Notes: a model not told the origin generated them from the sequence alone. 64,000 nucleotides of DNA from Enoplolaimus lenunculus (GCA_030248215.1 JASANG010000501.1:80838-144837), one strand, 5' to 3'. Shown: positions 36,901 to 48,433, counted from the stretch's first letter. A program made the numbers and translations.

Positions 36901-39900
36901 CATCGTTGCTCAGATTTAAAAAGCTCGTATCGTAAAGGAAGTCTTCAGAAAAGACTTCAGTGCAAAATATAGAAATCATCACGGCAACGTATGTAAATGT
37001 ATTATCTTCCAGTAATCTGACAAATATCTACGATATTTAAAAAGACGCACCTGTATATACGTAAAAGTTAAGCATTTATCTTTGACGCTAAAATACCTTT
37101 CGCATTGGTGGCGTCCCGTTTTTAATTTTCAACAACAACTTCATTATTCGACGTTCTTTTTGCTCTTCAGGACCCAAGCTTTCTTCGTCGACCTCAACCT
37201 GGAAAAATGTTTTCGTAGCAAAATCATTCAATAACCTTCAAAATTAAAAAGTGTAACAAGGTTTTTGTAACAGCTATAGAGCTGTCAGCGGGGTGATGAT
37301 TTTTACCACGGCAGAAGCCAAAGCCAAGCCGGTGTCAGGGTTTCAATGTAATATATTTTAGATTTAAATTCAGCCTAAATTACAAAGGACTCAAGTGGAA
37401 GTACAAAAACCAAACTGAATACCTACATATGTTTCGCCTTTTGAAGATGTGATATTTTCAGGCTGTGTGCAAGACACCGTTTGGCCACCGCCACGGCACG
37501 CTGTGGCCCCGAACCGATGCTAATTCTATTTTCCCCCAATGTCCTTCCCGTAAACAACCCCCTAGTTTACCTTTAAAGTATGCCTCCTAGACTGTCCAGG
37601 ACCACCTTTTTAGTTACTCACTTACCAACAATTTATCAAAATACTGCATATCTTCGGGCTTCAACGGCGGCAAATTTGCTCCTTTCGGCTGCGTGTCGAC
37701 AATTAAATCTTTGTCGCCAAGGCCAGCGCGTGCTGGTGTGCCTTGCATTGTAAATCCGCCAGGAACTCCAAATGCAGCGCCAGCCATGGGTGTTGGTGTC
37801 GCCGTTAAACGCCGTGCCGGAGTGCGAATCGGTACATAACCTGGCGGTGGAGGCAACACCTAAAGCAAAACAAAATATTGAAATATAAAAAATGCTGGCT
37901 TCTCCGTCTTCTCATTTTTGTGAGGGGGATTTTCCACGGGTTGGACGTGGAGGTAACTCAAGAGTGGGAATGCGGCATTCGCCAGGATCAACCCGCGGAC
38001 ATTTTGCCTATTCACTCATAATAAACTTAATGCTGTTTTGTTCGTTTTAGACATATGTCAAACAATCATTTTGCCTACACGTATATTAAAAATGCTACAG
38101 TATCAAAAACGTTTTACTTGCTGTGCGGCCGCCATATGCCTAGCTCCTGTAATCGTGATGCCATTCGCTCTTAAAACAATGGGGGCAGCAACCTGCGTGA
38201 AGACCAAAAGTGGGGGAATTGGCGGTGTGGGGTGTCCCCCTTTCCTGACATCAGGAAGTGCATAGGTGCAGCAAGTCCAGAAAAATCTGCAGCCGCAAAT
38301 TAAGAAAAATCCACATCCGTAATATTTTTAACCTGACTTACCTTATACCCAGGCGGAAACAGTGTCTCCAATTCTTCATCCGTGTACGGCCGATTACGTT
38401 CGTCAATTTCTTTCTCCCACCGATACGCCTGTAACTGTTCCGGTGTCATTGCGAGAAGGCTGCTGCCCGGAGTCGCGAATCCCATCGCTGGAGTCCCAGT
38501 CGGAGTTACACCAGACGGTGTCATCATTGACGGCGTCGCTCCTGCACCGCGCGGTGTAAATCCTTGCCCGCCACCTGTGCCAGCCGCTGTCGATCCAGGA
38601 GTCGCTTTCCCAGCAGCGGCAGCGCCACCAGGTGTCGACAACCCTGGCGTACCGAGAGCGCCTCCAGCGGCCGATGGTGTAAACTGTCCAGGTGTCGGAG
38701 TGGCGCCAGGGCCGCCACCGGCGCTCGGTGTTGCAGCTGCTGATGGCGTTAAATCCCAACGCGAGCGTCGCTTGGACGCAGATGGTGTCGGCGTTGCGCT
38801 AGCTGCTGCCGCGGCAGCGGAGCTACCGCCAACGCCAATCTCTTGTTTAATCTGCGGTTCACCAGTATCGGCACCAGCGCGATCGGTACGTGGTGTTTCT
38901 GCCCATCCAGGTGTCGCCATGCCGGGAGTCATATGACCGGGAGTATCTGAAAAAACAAAAATAATCAAACCATAAACAACAAACCATTACACTAACAATT
39001 TCTTGCCGAAACGTTTTTCAAAGATCGTCCTATTAACAGCAAAAATAACGTGCTAGTTACAATGCTGGTAGGTACTTACGTAATACATATATATCTAATG
39101 TAACAGACAGACAGTCGGTAACGGTTTACCAGAAAAACCGTTGACCCAAACGATTCTGCCTCCTGTCAATCGATGCTGCATAAAAGCACCACAAAATAGT
39201 ATCCCAAGATTTAATTTCCGCCAGCAAAATTTTATATATACTGTGTATATTTTGCTGATGGTACTCAACAAGCTTGGGAAAACAGTGTACCACAAATAAA
39301 AACAATAAAAGTTAAGCCACGTGATATACAACACATTGTTCCATCACAAATTGTTTCGCAATAAGCAAATAAAAATCACGGGCCTCTTGGCATATACCTT
39401 ACACTTCCAGTGAACGTGTGCGACTGAAATTATAAAAAAACGAGACCAGAATTTGAAAAAAGACGTAAACCACATAGCTGCAGCACATAAAATGCAACAA
39501 AACAAAAGTATTCCGATTCCACCCTGCTCATTACGTTTGCAGTCTCTCTCGTTTTCGCTGGAAGTCAAGCTAAGTAGTCTCACCTCGTGGTGTTTCGTCC
39601 CACCGATTCCGTCGCGGTGTTGCCGTTGTTGCGCCTAGACTTGGCGTTACCGCTCCGCCTGGTGTAGCGCCGGGGGTTGTGGCACCACCGGCTGCCGGGG
39701 TGGTACCCATCCCGGGTGTTTCACCCCAGAGACCGCGTGTCGACGGTGTCGCTCCGGGCGTCGTTGACCCCAGCGGTGCGTGACTTGGCGTTTCTTCCCA
39801 GCGTTGCACATGTGGTGTAGCTACCTAAACATAAACACATTCGATACGGCGCCTGCTAGATGTAGACCCAAGACCGAGACTATTTGGTCTCGGTCTCGGT

Positions 39901-42900
39901 TAATTGTTGACCTTGAATGTTTTTTCATACTTCTGTGCCATTCTATTTATAATATTAAACACAAAAATTACCGCAATATTTTTAGCAAAAACACATGGAC
40001 AAAAACCGATACACGAAAATAACACGACTCCACGCCAAAGAAAATGGTAAAATATAGAACGCTTTCAGCTTTTTTCCGACGAAAATGAATCGTTAATCGC
40101 CAATATATTCAAACTCTATTAATAGTAAACACTTTTTAGCGTTCATCAAAATAATATTTTAGCGTTAGTTGGAGCTTTTAAAATTTTTGGAAAGATTCCT
40201 TAAATGTCATCAGTAAATACGTAAAACTATCTGAGTTTTGACACAATATCAAAAACTTTGGGGTTTAATTTACTTTGTAGCAACACACAATAAATATAAC
40301 TATATTACTAAAAGCAGCAATTTATAGTCAAGGTTTGAAAGCTGCCGAGACTAAAAAACGAGACCGAGACCGCACATTCCTGGCTAGATGTAGTAGTAAG
40401 TAGTAAACATTGTAGTCTTTTTCAAGCCATGCGTATTTTGATTAAAAATAGCTACCTATTTCGTATATACAACTGGCGCTCGTGATATACGTAGTGAGTT
40501 TCGTTTTTCAACAATAAAAGAGGAACATCGCACCCCGATCACGCTCAAGTACACGCGCAACTGTTATCTCTCCCAAGTAAATTTCCATTTCTTTTCCACT
40601 TTCTTCCGCTGCCGTTCCCAGCCAGCAAAAAATAAAGCATCGACACGCTAATATATTAAGATAAAGCTGAACCGTTAACATTTTTATTGAAATAACAGAA
40701 CATACCTCTCCTGCATCAAACAACGTCAACTTTGCTTTCGGCGTCGCTCGCGGTGTTGGCGTCGCCCCTGGCGTCGGTGTAGCTCCACTGCTTGCGGCAC
40801 CTCCGTCTGTCGCTCGGCTTCCAGTCCCAAGACTGGCGGCCGCCTTCGCCCCGCCGGTAGCGTCTTTTGGTGTATCAGCCAATCCGTCGCCGCTGATAGA
40901 AGGTGTCGGAGTTTCTTGAACATCCCAGCGGCGGCGTTTCGCTGGCGGTTGTTTGCTGCCGGCAGTGTCAGTGCCGCTATCAGCACCTCCAGATGCGGCC
41001 GCTTTGGCCGCGGATACTACTTTCAGATCGCCTGATTTTACTTTCGCATCTAATTCTTTACGTACAGCAGCCTGTAAATTCAATATACAATTACAATACA
41101 TATATGCACGTGCAACCGAAATTCCGATTCCGATTAGAATTCCGATTCAAAACGAGTTCAGATGCCGACAGCACAATCAATCGGAATCGGAATTTTGAAG
41201 AGTTAACGTTGTCTAGCTTAACAGAACCAGAAATCATAGCCGATTTGTTCATGCCACGTTTTTGAAAATTGTTGATAGCCATGTTAATGTAAATTATCCG
41301 TACAGTCACAAACCTTCTAGTTCCGATTGCGATTACAAGTTCGATATTAGAAATGTTTAAGGGCGGGCCTTTATGATTTTGTAACTCGGGTATAAATTTA
41401 ATTCTTCCATTTTTTCTTCTAAACATCACTTGTACTAAAAGTATTCAGTCCAATAGCCTGCGTATAAATATTATATGCACCTTGTCTTTGTTAAACGCTT
41501 GCTCCTGCATGATTGTGGCGAATGTTCGTGCGCGCACATCTGGTGTTTCGGCTTCTAAAACAAAAATCGTTAAAACACTAAAATAAAAACAATTAAAAAA
41601 CTTCAATATATACTAACCTAGACACACAAACTCTCTGCGGTGCCATTCTGGAATAACTATGCGTACAAAGATATATAGCGCGTTTGCAGCATCCAGCGAT
41701 ATATAGACAAAATCTACTGCTACTGAAAACGCGCTGTATACATATAGGAGTAAACGGGCTGAATAAGACTAGCAAACTTTCACACAGCGAATTTCAAAAT
41801 GGCGGTGACATGTGCTAGTTACCCCAGAATAGTGCACCGCTGCTAAGCCAAAGCTCCAACAAAAACGGCTGCGAACTACGCATATATGCGCTGCTTGGCG
41901 CCTACATATATACTATATAGTTCAGATTGATTACATATATATGTTATGCATGTACCAAAAATACTTAATCGAAAATAACGATATGAAATGAAAGAAAATC
42001 CGTCACAAACAAATACTTGGAAACTTTTTTCCTATGTCGCATATGCTACTATGAGTTGGTGTTTGTTTTGTTTTGACCCACAACCTACAATCAATGCACT
42101 GTCACTCTAAAACTACCTGGTCACAAACGAAATAACACACGCCGCATTAAAGAGTACGGTACGTAGTGCATAATCACACCACAAGTAGACACACTTCAGA
42201 TGACTGAAATACAATGTTACAATACAAAATTCCCCCGGGGACGGGTGGTGGTAGTATTGTTTTGTAATGGTTCATTTATACATAAGCTGGCATAAACTAG
42301 AAAAATTATGCAGTGAACTGTTCAGTAATCTTTAAGTTTAAAATTTAACAATCTTGTCCGTGCAGCAAATGTATTATATACCAACCAGGGTGCAAACGGA
42401 TATCCAGTTCTGGTTTAATATCCGGCAAAAACTGATAACCGTATTCGGTTCCGATATAAACCTATCGGATACCGTATATTTAAATTGTGGTCCCGAAAAC
42501 CATAAAGCTGTTTTGACAAGTGGACATATTTAACAACTGTAAAGTTTTCCACCCACCTCCAAATAAAATGAAAAATAAATTAAACTAACAATTAATTTTA
42601 GTACAGCCAACATATATATACTTTTGCGGGACTCAATTACTTTCAACATTGCTCGTTTTTACATGCTATATCGGGTTTATATCCGGTTTCGAGAAAAAAT
42701 CAATACTTATCTGGCTCCGGTAAATTAATATCCGGTCGCACCCTATTATCAGCTGTGATTTCTGTACAATAAGGTGATCTTTATGATATACGTACATACT
42801 AGAAGTGCGTCAAACTTTGAATGGAAACTAAACCATAATAGAATAGAGGGCCAAACCCAGTTGAAGTTCGCGAAAATTTTTTAATTTTCCGTAACGAAAA

Positions 42901-45771
42901 TTAGTATGTAAATTCGACGCATGATCTTTCGCTCGACTGAATCTACCGGAAACGGACGCTAGGAGGTAGACCATCCCAGGAACAGCAAAAAACGTAAACG
43001 AAGCCAAATTTGTACTTCAGACCAACCTGCAAACGGGTCGTGTCGTTCCGGTGAAATAATCATTTGTCGTCTGCGAGCCTGATATTCATCTTCACGACTT
43101 GCAATCTGACGCTTTTTATTGTCTGCAAATGGATCTGCTTCCTCCTGTAAAAAATATATAACGAAACAACATAGCAACACCGCTGCAAAAAATTAAACTG
43201 TGTGTAGGGAAAGACGACAATTTTTACCTTACTTTTCGGTTCCAGTGAATTTTTTACCTAAATTAACAATACCAGTACTGTTAATTTCTGGCAGTTTTTT
43301 TTTAAATTTGCTACTCTAAGGGAATTCCACCAATATATTTTAAAATTATAACGTCACAAAAGGCAAAATATCGCGTGACGCCATATGGCAAATAACAAAT
43401 GCATTAACTCTATTTTCACAACATGGGAGTATCAGCTAAATGTCGTGTGACGAGATATGATAAAAACGGTACCATACTTTCAGGTACATGCTTGCGCAAA
43501 AGGCACATAAAATTTGAAGTTTAGTGTATTTTCCTGGCCCTGGCCCCGGGACATCTCGAATACACATTTACGTATATATTTATATAGGCATTATTAATGT
43601 ACATATATACCTGTTTGACCTTGGCAGCTTCACGAATAAAATATTGAGGTGCATTAACTGCGGACCTCCTGTTGTGCATAAAGCTATTCGTGTCATCTTC
43701 CTCTTCCTAAAACAATATTCAAATCAAAACTTCAAATGAAAAAGTTAAGCCCTATTCACCTGAGAAATTTTTTGCAGCAACAACTTGCATGTGTATTAAC
43801 CAGGGATATACGGTCTCGGTCTCGGCAAGTCTCAGGATTTGGCTGATCTAGGTCTCGGTTTTTTGAGTCTCAATAGGTTTCCACTCAACGTTCACTATAA
43901 ATGAACGTCCGTTGTATTTCTTGATTTTTGTTTTTTTGATTATAAATTTTTTGCCGTTTTTAGTAATTTTCCTATATTTTATTTGTGTGTCAAAACACAG
44001 ATAGTTGTATCTTTTCAGTTTTAACACATTTAACCAATCGTGCCAAAAAAATTAAAAGTTCCAATTATATACGCTAAAATATCATTTTGATAAACGCAAA
44101 AGAAGCGTTTACTATTAATTGGGCTTGAGTAAATATACCGTCGATTGACGATCATTTTCGTTGGAAAAAAGCTGAAAGCGTAGTTTTGACACTGAAAGTG
44201 CTCTATATTTTATCGTTGTCTGGCATGTTGTTGTGTACAGTCTCGGTCTCCGTTGTCGGGTCTCGGTTTTTGATCGAGACCGCACATCCCTGCGTATAAC
44301 TTGCATGCGAAAGTTTGGTTAACCTAAATTCTGCGGTCGATCGAAAACTGCGTTGCTATGCGCTTCTTGACTTAATTCAGAATTTATTCAATAAGCTTGA
44401 TTTAACTCAAATATTAAACTTGTTACGAGATTTATTTTACGTACATTTTTAATCAATAAATAGAACGTGTATAGGTATGAACACATTTTCAACTCATATA
44501 TAATTTTCAAGCAAAGCCTTCTTTACACGTGTACGTTTCTTGCAACTGCATGATGAATATACGCCAAGAAATAATTCATAGGCTAGTGGAATTAATTCAT
44601 CATCATTGGTTGAACTAATACGTAATTCATTGCTTCTGCTTAATATTCACGTAAATTTATGTCAAGATTCAGAAGGGAAGTGATGTACGTATATACCTTT
44701 GCAAATGCTTGCAGCTGCACGTATATATCCGTATTTCGTGCAGTGCAAATTGTGCATGCAAGTTTTCGCTGCAAAAACTTGCACATACGTACGCATTACG
44801 GTTTCGGCGACAACTTTTAATAAGTAATCAGAGGTTTTCAATGCGTTTGTCTGTGTTTTTGAAAGACCAAGTCGTAATTACGCCCTGGACTAGCCCAACT
44901 CGGAATTCGGCTAAATTACGACCTGGGTTACGACATATATAAAATATATATATGCATACGTTATAAAAGTAAATAAGTACCTCCAAGTTATCGTCATTCG
45001 GTGCAATAGATGTCACGTATCCTGCAAACTTTGGATCCTTCCCACCGTATATTTCTGTGTCAAACGCTCCAGCCGCTCCAAATGCGACGTGGTGTGGTGT
45101 TTCAACGGCATCTTCATCTACTTCCTTCTTGATTTTTCTGTTTTGGATATCTCGAATCTGTGCTTCAATTTCTAAATTATGTGCAAAACGTGTAACACCT
45201 CATTCACACCATCAAATTTTCCTACGTTCGTAGCGATACCTTGTATATAATTGCTAGTTTTGTACAGGCAGAAACAAAACATTTCTCAGGGCGTCCGCAG
45301 AATTTTGAGAACGATTTTCCCTGATTGCTTCGTGGGTATTCTGGAAGATACCCTTTGCGTGAGACTCAATGTGTGTCGTCTTGAAATTTCTTCCGAAAAG
45401 CTCTCCGTAACCGTTATTAATTTTCGTAGATTTTTAGAAAACCGTTCAAAATTTTAGCCCTACACAAATTTAGTCCCATTGTTACCACTTCAAAAATTTA
45501 CTAGAAAAAGAAACATACCAACGTTCACTAAGCTAATGCATAAGGCCCCAACTCGTGCACACTTTCACACAGTAATTTAATTGCACTCAAAGCGGATTTC
45601 GAATGCAAGTCAGAAATTTACATTATACATAGGATAAGTACCCAGTAGTGTACAATATCTAATGGTCGTTCAAAAATGTCAGTATCTCCAACCCAGCCAC
45701 TGAGACGGGCATAACTTTACAAAGCTTAAATGTAAATCTTTACCTTCATGTGTTTGCGCAGGAGCAGACAT
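24996..45771 (-). CDS. SF3B1: Splicing factor 3B subunit 1 (U2 snRNP HEAT-repeat scaffold)
   Basis: Nuclear U2 snRNP protein that clamps the branch-site duplex. Exons: 45744-45771, 44981-45171, 43611-43706, 43027-43144, 41481-41554, 40706-41071, 39584-39824, 38342-38946, 37626-37859, 37097-37198, 36289-36468, 35905-36050, 35000-35211, 31751-31896, 31297-31443, 30041-30166, 29606-29827, 28409-28770, 27890-28075, 26891-27163, 25557-25773, 24996-25154. All phases agree: 4431 nt, 1476 aa (human 1304). The N-terminal ~690 residues are disordered, with TP dipeptides and RWD/RWE motifs ([30 protein letters not shown]), the U2AF-ligand-motif type. [18 protein letters not shown] is the SF3B6-contact segment. 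The rest is the HEAT superhelix, nearly identical to human: [23 protein letters not shown] and DEQQKVRTI (positions mutated in human cancers) and [12 protein letters not shown] (pladienolide pocket) are all unaltered. It ends in HELDYML. The extra length is A/G/S/T-P-rich sequence in exons 6-8. Confidence 0.97.
25428..25500. repeat. (CAAA)n microsatellite in the last SF3B1 intron
   Basis: About 70 nt of CAAA tetramers (ACAAACAAACAAACAAAC), within the 402-bp intron between SF3B1 exons 25557-25773 and 24996-25154. Confidence 0.9.
25990..26350. mobile_element. Degenerate hAT-like element (CAGGGATGGG end)
   Basis: Starts CCAGGGATGGGTCGGTTATT, followed by CGGATACCGGATTCAGG. Toward the right are CCGGATATTAAACTGGAACC-like blocks shared with 63546-63900. 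No clean right terminus or duplication was found. It lies in the SF3B1 intron between exons 25557-25773 and 26891-27163. Confidence 0.4.
27432..27597. mobile_element. Family C element, short copy
   Basis: Begins CAGGGTGCAACCAGAATTCC and ends AATTCCGGTTGCACCCTG, a clear terminal inverted repeat of about 20 bp; 166 bp long. The flanking octamers do not match, so the duplication has decayed or the copy is rearranged. Intron of SF3B1. Confidence 0.75.
27618..27748. mobile_element. Family H fragment
   Basis: Contains CGGACGGCGCCGGACGTCAA and ends ATATAGCGCAACCC, as in 8987-9136. The left arm is degenerate (GTGGCGCTGTAGTTGTCGCG). Confidence 0.55.
29022..29478. mobile_element. hAT-like MITE of the GGTCTCGG family
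   Basis: Starts CAAGGATGGACGGTCTCGG and ends CAAATCACCCATCCCTG. The flanks are CTGGGAAT and ATGGGAAT (7 of 8). GGTCTCGGTC/GACCGAGACC motifs fill both subterminal regions. Same family: 39863-40382, 43801-44291, about 31925-32030 and the 61160-61279 end. Confidence 0.75.
30312..31065. mobile_element. hAT-like element with perfect 8-bp TSD CATGACAT
   Basis: The 754-bp element begins CAGGGTTTTTTCAAAATTCG and ends CACCCAAAAAAACCCGTG. CATGACAT flanks both ends (30304-30311 and 31066-31073). GGGTTTTT/AAAACCC motifs occupy both ends. It lies in the SF3B1 intron between exons 30041-30166 and 31297-31443. Confidence 0.8.
31540..31628. mobile_element. Family H fragment
   Basis: GGCGGCACCGTACTTTTGAT on the left and GACGTACGGCGCGCCGTACG on the right, then ATACGTATAATGCAAACC as the end. 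GC-rich palindromic blocks as in 8987-9136. Confidence 0.5.
32353..32452 (+). repeat. Direct repeat, copy 1
   Basis: CCGTGCTCTGATAAACTTGA through CCTAAGTTTTATTATCATC; about 90 percent identical by eye to 32879-32970, 526 bp away in the same orientation. No coding content recognised. Confidence 0.75.
32879..32970 (+). repeat. Direct repeat, copy 2
   Basis: GCGTGCTCTGATAAATATGA through CCTAAGGTTTAGTATCATC, the partner of 32353-32452. Both lie in the 3.1-kb SF3B1 intron. Confidence 0.75.
33224..33999. mobile_element. Inverted-repeat element with G-run/C-run ends
   Basis: The left end reads CTGGCTTCTCTACAGC then a 14-nt G run; the right end reads CAAGCTGTTGAGAAGCCAG, the inverse. GGCGAAAATTTTGCCGCCAC, GCTGGGGGGCCCCAGG and CCCCCCAGGAAA blocks lie near the ends. 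Found in the SF3B1 intron between exons 31751-31896 and 35000-35211. Confidence 0.65.
34192..34450. mobile_element. Family C fragment
   Basis: Begins GTGTGCAACCGGAACCGC and carries AAATACATGCCACCGGAAAA and TTATCTGCTGTATTTTAGAT, blocks also present at 2440-2855. The right end is lost. SF3B1 intron. Confidence 0.6.
35409..35776. mobile_element. Family C hAT-like element with perfect TSD CTATATAG
   Basis: 368 bp, from CAGGGTGCAACCGGAATTCC to GGAATTACACATAACCGG-type inverse ending GGTTGCACCCTG. CTATATAG flanks both ends (35401-35408 and 35777-35784). The youngest-looking family C copy in the window; SF3B1 intron. Confidence 0.85.
39863..40382. mobile_element. hAT-like GGTCTCGG MITE with perfect TSD GCTAGATG
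   Basis: 520 bp ending GACCGAGACCGCACATTCCTG-like sequence; the left end is worn (TAGACCCAAGACCGAGAC). GCTAGATG flanks both ends (39855-39862 and 40383-40390). It lies 39 bp upstream of the acceptor of SF3B1 exon 39584-39824. Confidence 0.8.
42386..42745. mobile_element. Family C-like element (GGATATCC type)
   Basis: Starts CAGGGTGCAAACGGATATCC and ends TTAATATCCGGTCGCACCCT. GGTTTAATATCCGGC blocks are shared with 63546-63900. No matching octamers flank it. SF3B1 intron. Confidence 0.65.
43745..44790. mobile_element. Family G element split by a hAT-like insertion
   Basis: The left end TTAAGCCCTATTCACCTGAG is followed by AACTTGCATGTG, then the insertion 43801-44291, then AACTTGCATGCGAAAG. Sequence like the other arm (AGTTTTCGCTGCAAAAACTT, GCACATACGTACG) appears by 44760-44795. 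The outer right terminus is degenerate. Confidence 0.5.
43801..44291. mobile_element. hAT-like GGTCTCGG MITE nested in a family G element
   Basis: 491 bp, from CAGGGATATACGGTCTCGG to CGAGACCGCACATCCCTG, an obvious terminal inverted repeat. The flanks GTATTAAC and CGTATAAC are similar (6 of 8). SF3B1 intron between exons 43611-43706 and 44981-45171. Confidence 0.75.
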
Positions 45772-46282
45772 TGTCTTTGTATATCTATAATCCCAGGCAA
45801 TACATGAGTAGCTATATAACCTCCGCAAGCAAAGTAAACATCTATTGAAAGCAACTAAGCAATTTTTAAAATAGCAAAAATATTTGACAAAATCTGAATT
45901 ACGCTTAAGTGACAGTAACAAATAACCATGTTATTTAAATAGATCAAAATATCCGGCTCACTTAAATATATGGCTGCATTTGCTTAACAAAAACGAATGT
46001 ACAGCGTCCAAGTTCCATGTTCACCGCTAAACGCAAACATGTATCGAAGGTTTCTCGGCTAAAGATTCAAGGTCGAACGATCGCTGTTGCCCCGCGTTTG
46101 TAAGGACCAAAAACATTTAGAAGTTAAATAATCAGCAAACTTGCAGGATGTTGCACCCTACTAAAAGAGAATAAAACTTGGTGCGTAAGAGGATATTTTT
46201 AAGACATAAAAATCGTTGTCTATTGCCAATGTTAATTTCCACACTTTGTAAGTACAACTCTCTTCTTAATACATTGTTTTAG

Positions 46283-46388
46283 CGTGTTTTTTAAAACGCT
46301 TTGCTTTGTAGAATTCTTCACTTTAAGTATACAAGCATATTTCAATATGGATATGCAAATCTACTGGAATGCTGTCAAAAAACGTATG
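46283..46388 (+). other. Possible upstream exon of the receptor-like gene
   Basis: An acceptor-like TTGTTTTAG ends at 46282 and a donor-like GTATGT follows at 46389. The open frame reads TLCFVEFFTLSIQAYFNMDM then QIYWNAVKK and ends in phase 1, the phase needed by the exon starting at 49381. It has no clear homology to an S1 segment, so it may be coincidence. The downstream part of this ORF runs into a family N repeat. Confidence 0.2.
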
Positions 46389-46477
46389 TGGAACGTTCTA
46401 GTGGCCAGAAACGCAACGCGTGCCGGGTACATTCGTTTCTACACAGAATGTGCCCAGTTGCACACTCTTAAATAGCG

Positions 46478-46597
46478 CACTGTAAATTCCAGTGAGTTGA
46501 TTTCAACTCAGAATGAGTTGAATCATCAGTCTGAGTTATGAATATCAGAACTCACAATTCTGAGTTGACTCAGCTCATTTGATTTATAATTACAGTG
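46478..46597. mobile_element. Family D MITE, short copy
   Basis: Begins CACTGTAAATTCCAGTGAGT and ends ATTTATAATTACAGTG, with CTCAGTCTGAGTTATG inside. Confidence 0.7.
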
Positions 46598-46636
46598 CGA
46601 TTATTCACTCTTGATCATAGACACCTCTATTTTGTA

Positions 46637-47548
46637 GTACTGTAGTCACCCGAATAAAAGAGAGGGGACTGATATTTATTTGGCCCCTCCAGTGGGCACC
46701 CCCCTTGTTATTCGGTTACGGACTGTTATTTATTTTTAACCCGCCCTTCGCCGTCCTTCGTTTCTGATATATATTCGGTACTGCAACTATCCGTTGAATT
46801 AAACGTTTTTTGCCTTGCATCAAAAGCTTGAGCGATAATGCAAGGTTACGTACTGTATTGACCCGAATAAGAGCGGGGGTAATAATAGGGGGGTCCCCAT
46901 TTTGGGTCCGAATCAATAGAAGTCCGTAGCCCTAATAAGAGTCCTTAAGCGGATAGAGTCCCTAAACCCTAATAACAGTCCATATATGTCAATTAACCCT
47001 AATTGTTGCGCATAAATGACTCCAGGACCAAATAACTTTAGTTCGAAACTTTAAAGCGTACTTAAATTTTGAAAGTACGTTCCTATAAGTGTAGCCTTGT
47101 ATTATCGCTCAAGCTATTGACACAAGACAAATAAACGTTTAATTCAACAGATAATTGCAGTACCGGATATATATCCGTAACGAAGGGCGGCGGAGCGTGG
47201 GTTAAAAATAAATAACAGTCCATAACCGAATAACAAGGGGGGCATCCTCTGGAGAGGCCAAATAAATATCAGTCCTCCCCCTCTTATTCGGGTCAATACA
47301 GTATACTTTGGAATGTATTTTCATAACTTGAGTGCTTTACGCTTTAAGTTTCGAACTCAACTTTATTTGGTCCTGGAGTCACATTTATGTGCTACAATTA
47401 GGGATAATTGTCATTTGCGGACTCTAATTAGGGTTTAGGGACTCTATCCGCTTACGGACTCCTATTAGGGATACGGACTCCTATACTGATCGTGACTCAA
47501 AATGGGGCCCCCTCTTATTACCCCTTCCTCTTATACGGGTCAATACAG
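46637..47548. mobile_element. Cluster of three family F copies
   Basis: One complete copy, 46851-47303, has TACTGTATTGACCCGAATAA and its inverse TTATTCGGGTCAATACAGTA at the ends. It is preceded by a partial copy (from TACTGTAGTCACCCGAATAA at about 46637) and followed by a partial inverted copy ending CGGGTCAATACAGTA at 47548. The copies abut one another, as expected if new copies inserted at the TA ends of older ones. Confidence 0.7.
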
Positions 47549-48222
47549 TACCTACAGAAAACCGGATGCCTTTAATCTGACTGAATTTTACTTAACAGGC
47601 GTAATTATGTTTTAAAGAAATCTCCAACGTTTTCCCATCCTCTCAATAAAATGCGGTGCAAGCTAAAACCGCAACGCACGCTGTGTATTTTATTTTCTAC
47701 ACACAGAATGTACCCAGTTGCATACTCTTGTTTTTATACAGTGAGATTTCGTTGCGCTTGGTTTAAACGGCAAGATCCACTCTGAAACGCTATACCAGCA
47801 TTTGTATGTTTCGGTGTGCAGTAAACTTTGCTAAAAAACAATTTTAGCTTAATGACTTAATCGTTTCTTCGTAGACGGAACAATTTATGCGGTAGAATTT
47901 ACCATGTTTCAGGTGTTTTTTGCGTTGTTTGGAATCAAATTTCAAACCAATTTACTTATTATATTCCGTTTGGCGTCAATTAATATGCATTAATCTAAGC
48001 TGAAAAACCGTACTGTACCCGATATTTATCAACTAATAACCTTGCACAGTGAATATTTTATACAGAAACGATATTAAAAATTGCACTGTAAATTGCAATG
48101 AGTTGATTAATGAATTTATAGAGAATTAATTTCTCGTTATTTCTAAGTAAACAAGTTTTAATCATTTATACTTCAATATCACAGTTTGCCGTTTTCGTTT
48201 ACTTAATAGGTTTAGTTTTGCA

Positions 48223-48433
48223 CACTGCAAAAAATGATGAGTCAAATTGACTCCCTTCGAAATAGGCTGTACGGGACTACGCAAATTGAGTCGAATTAGA
48301 CTCCGCCAGAGTCAAATTCGACTCACATTAAGTCGCACGTTTGACTCTGGCGGAGCCGGATTTGACTCAGATTGTGTAGTCCTGTAGAGCCTATTTCGGA
48401 GGAAGTCAGTTTGACTCACCATTTTTTGCAGTG
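48223..48433. mobile_element. Family E palindromic MITE
   Basis: Begins CACTGCAAAAAATGATGAGT and ends ACTCACCATTTTTTGCAGTG; the arms (GGCTGTACGGGACTACGCAA; GACTCTGGCGGAG) are inverted along most of the length. CA flanks both sides. A family D element starts at the next base. Confidence 0.8.

Noticed and set aside
38382-38936. 184-codon plus-strand ORF rich in proline, valine and alanine
   Set aside because: Antisense shadow of the GC-rich SF3B1 exon 38342-38946.
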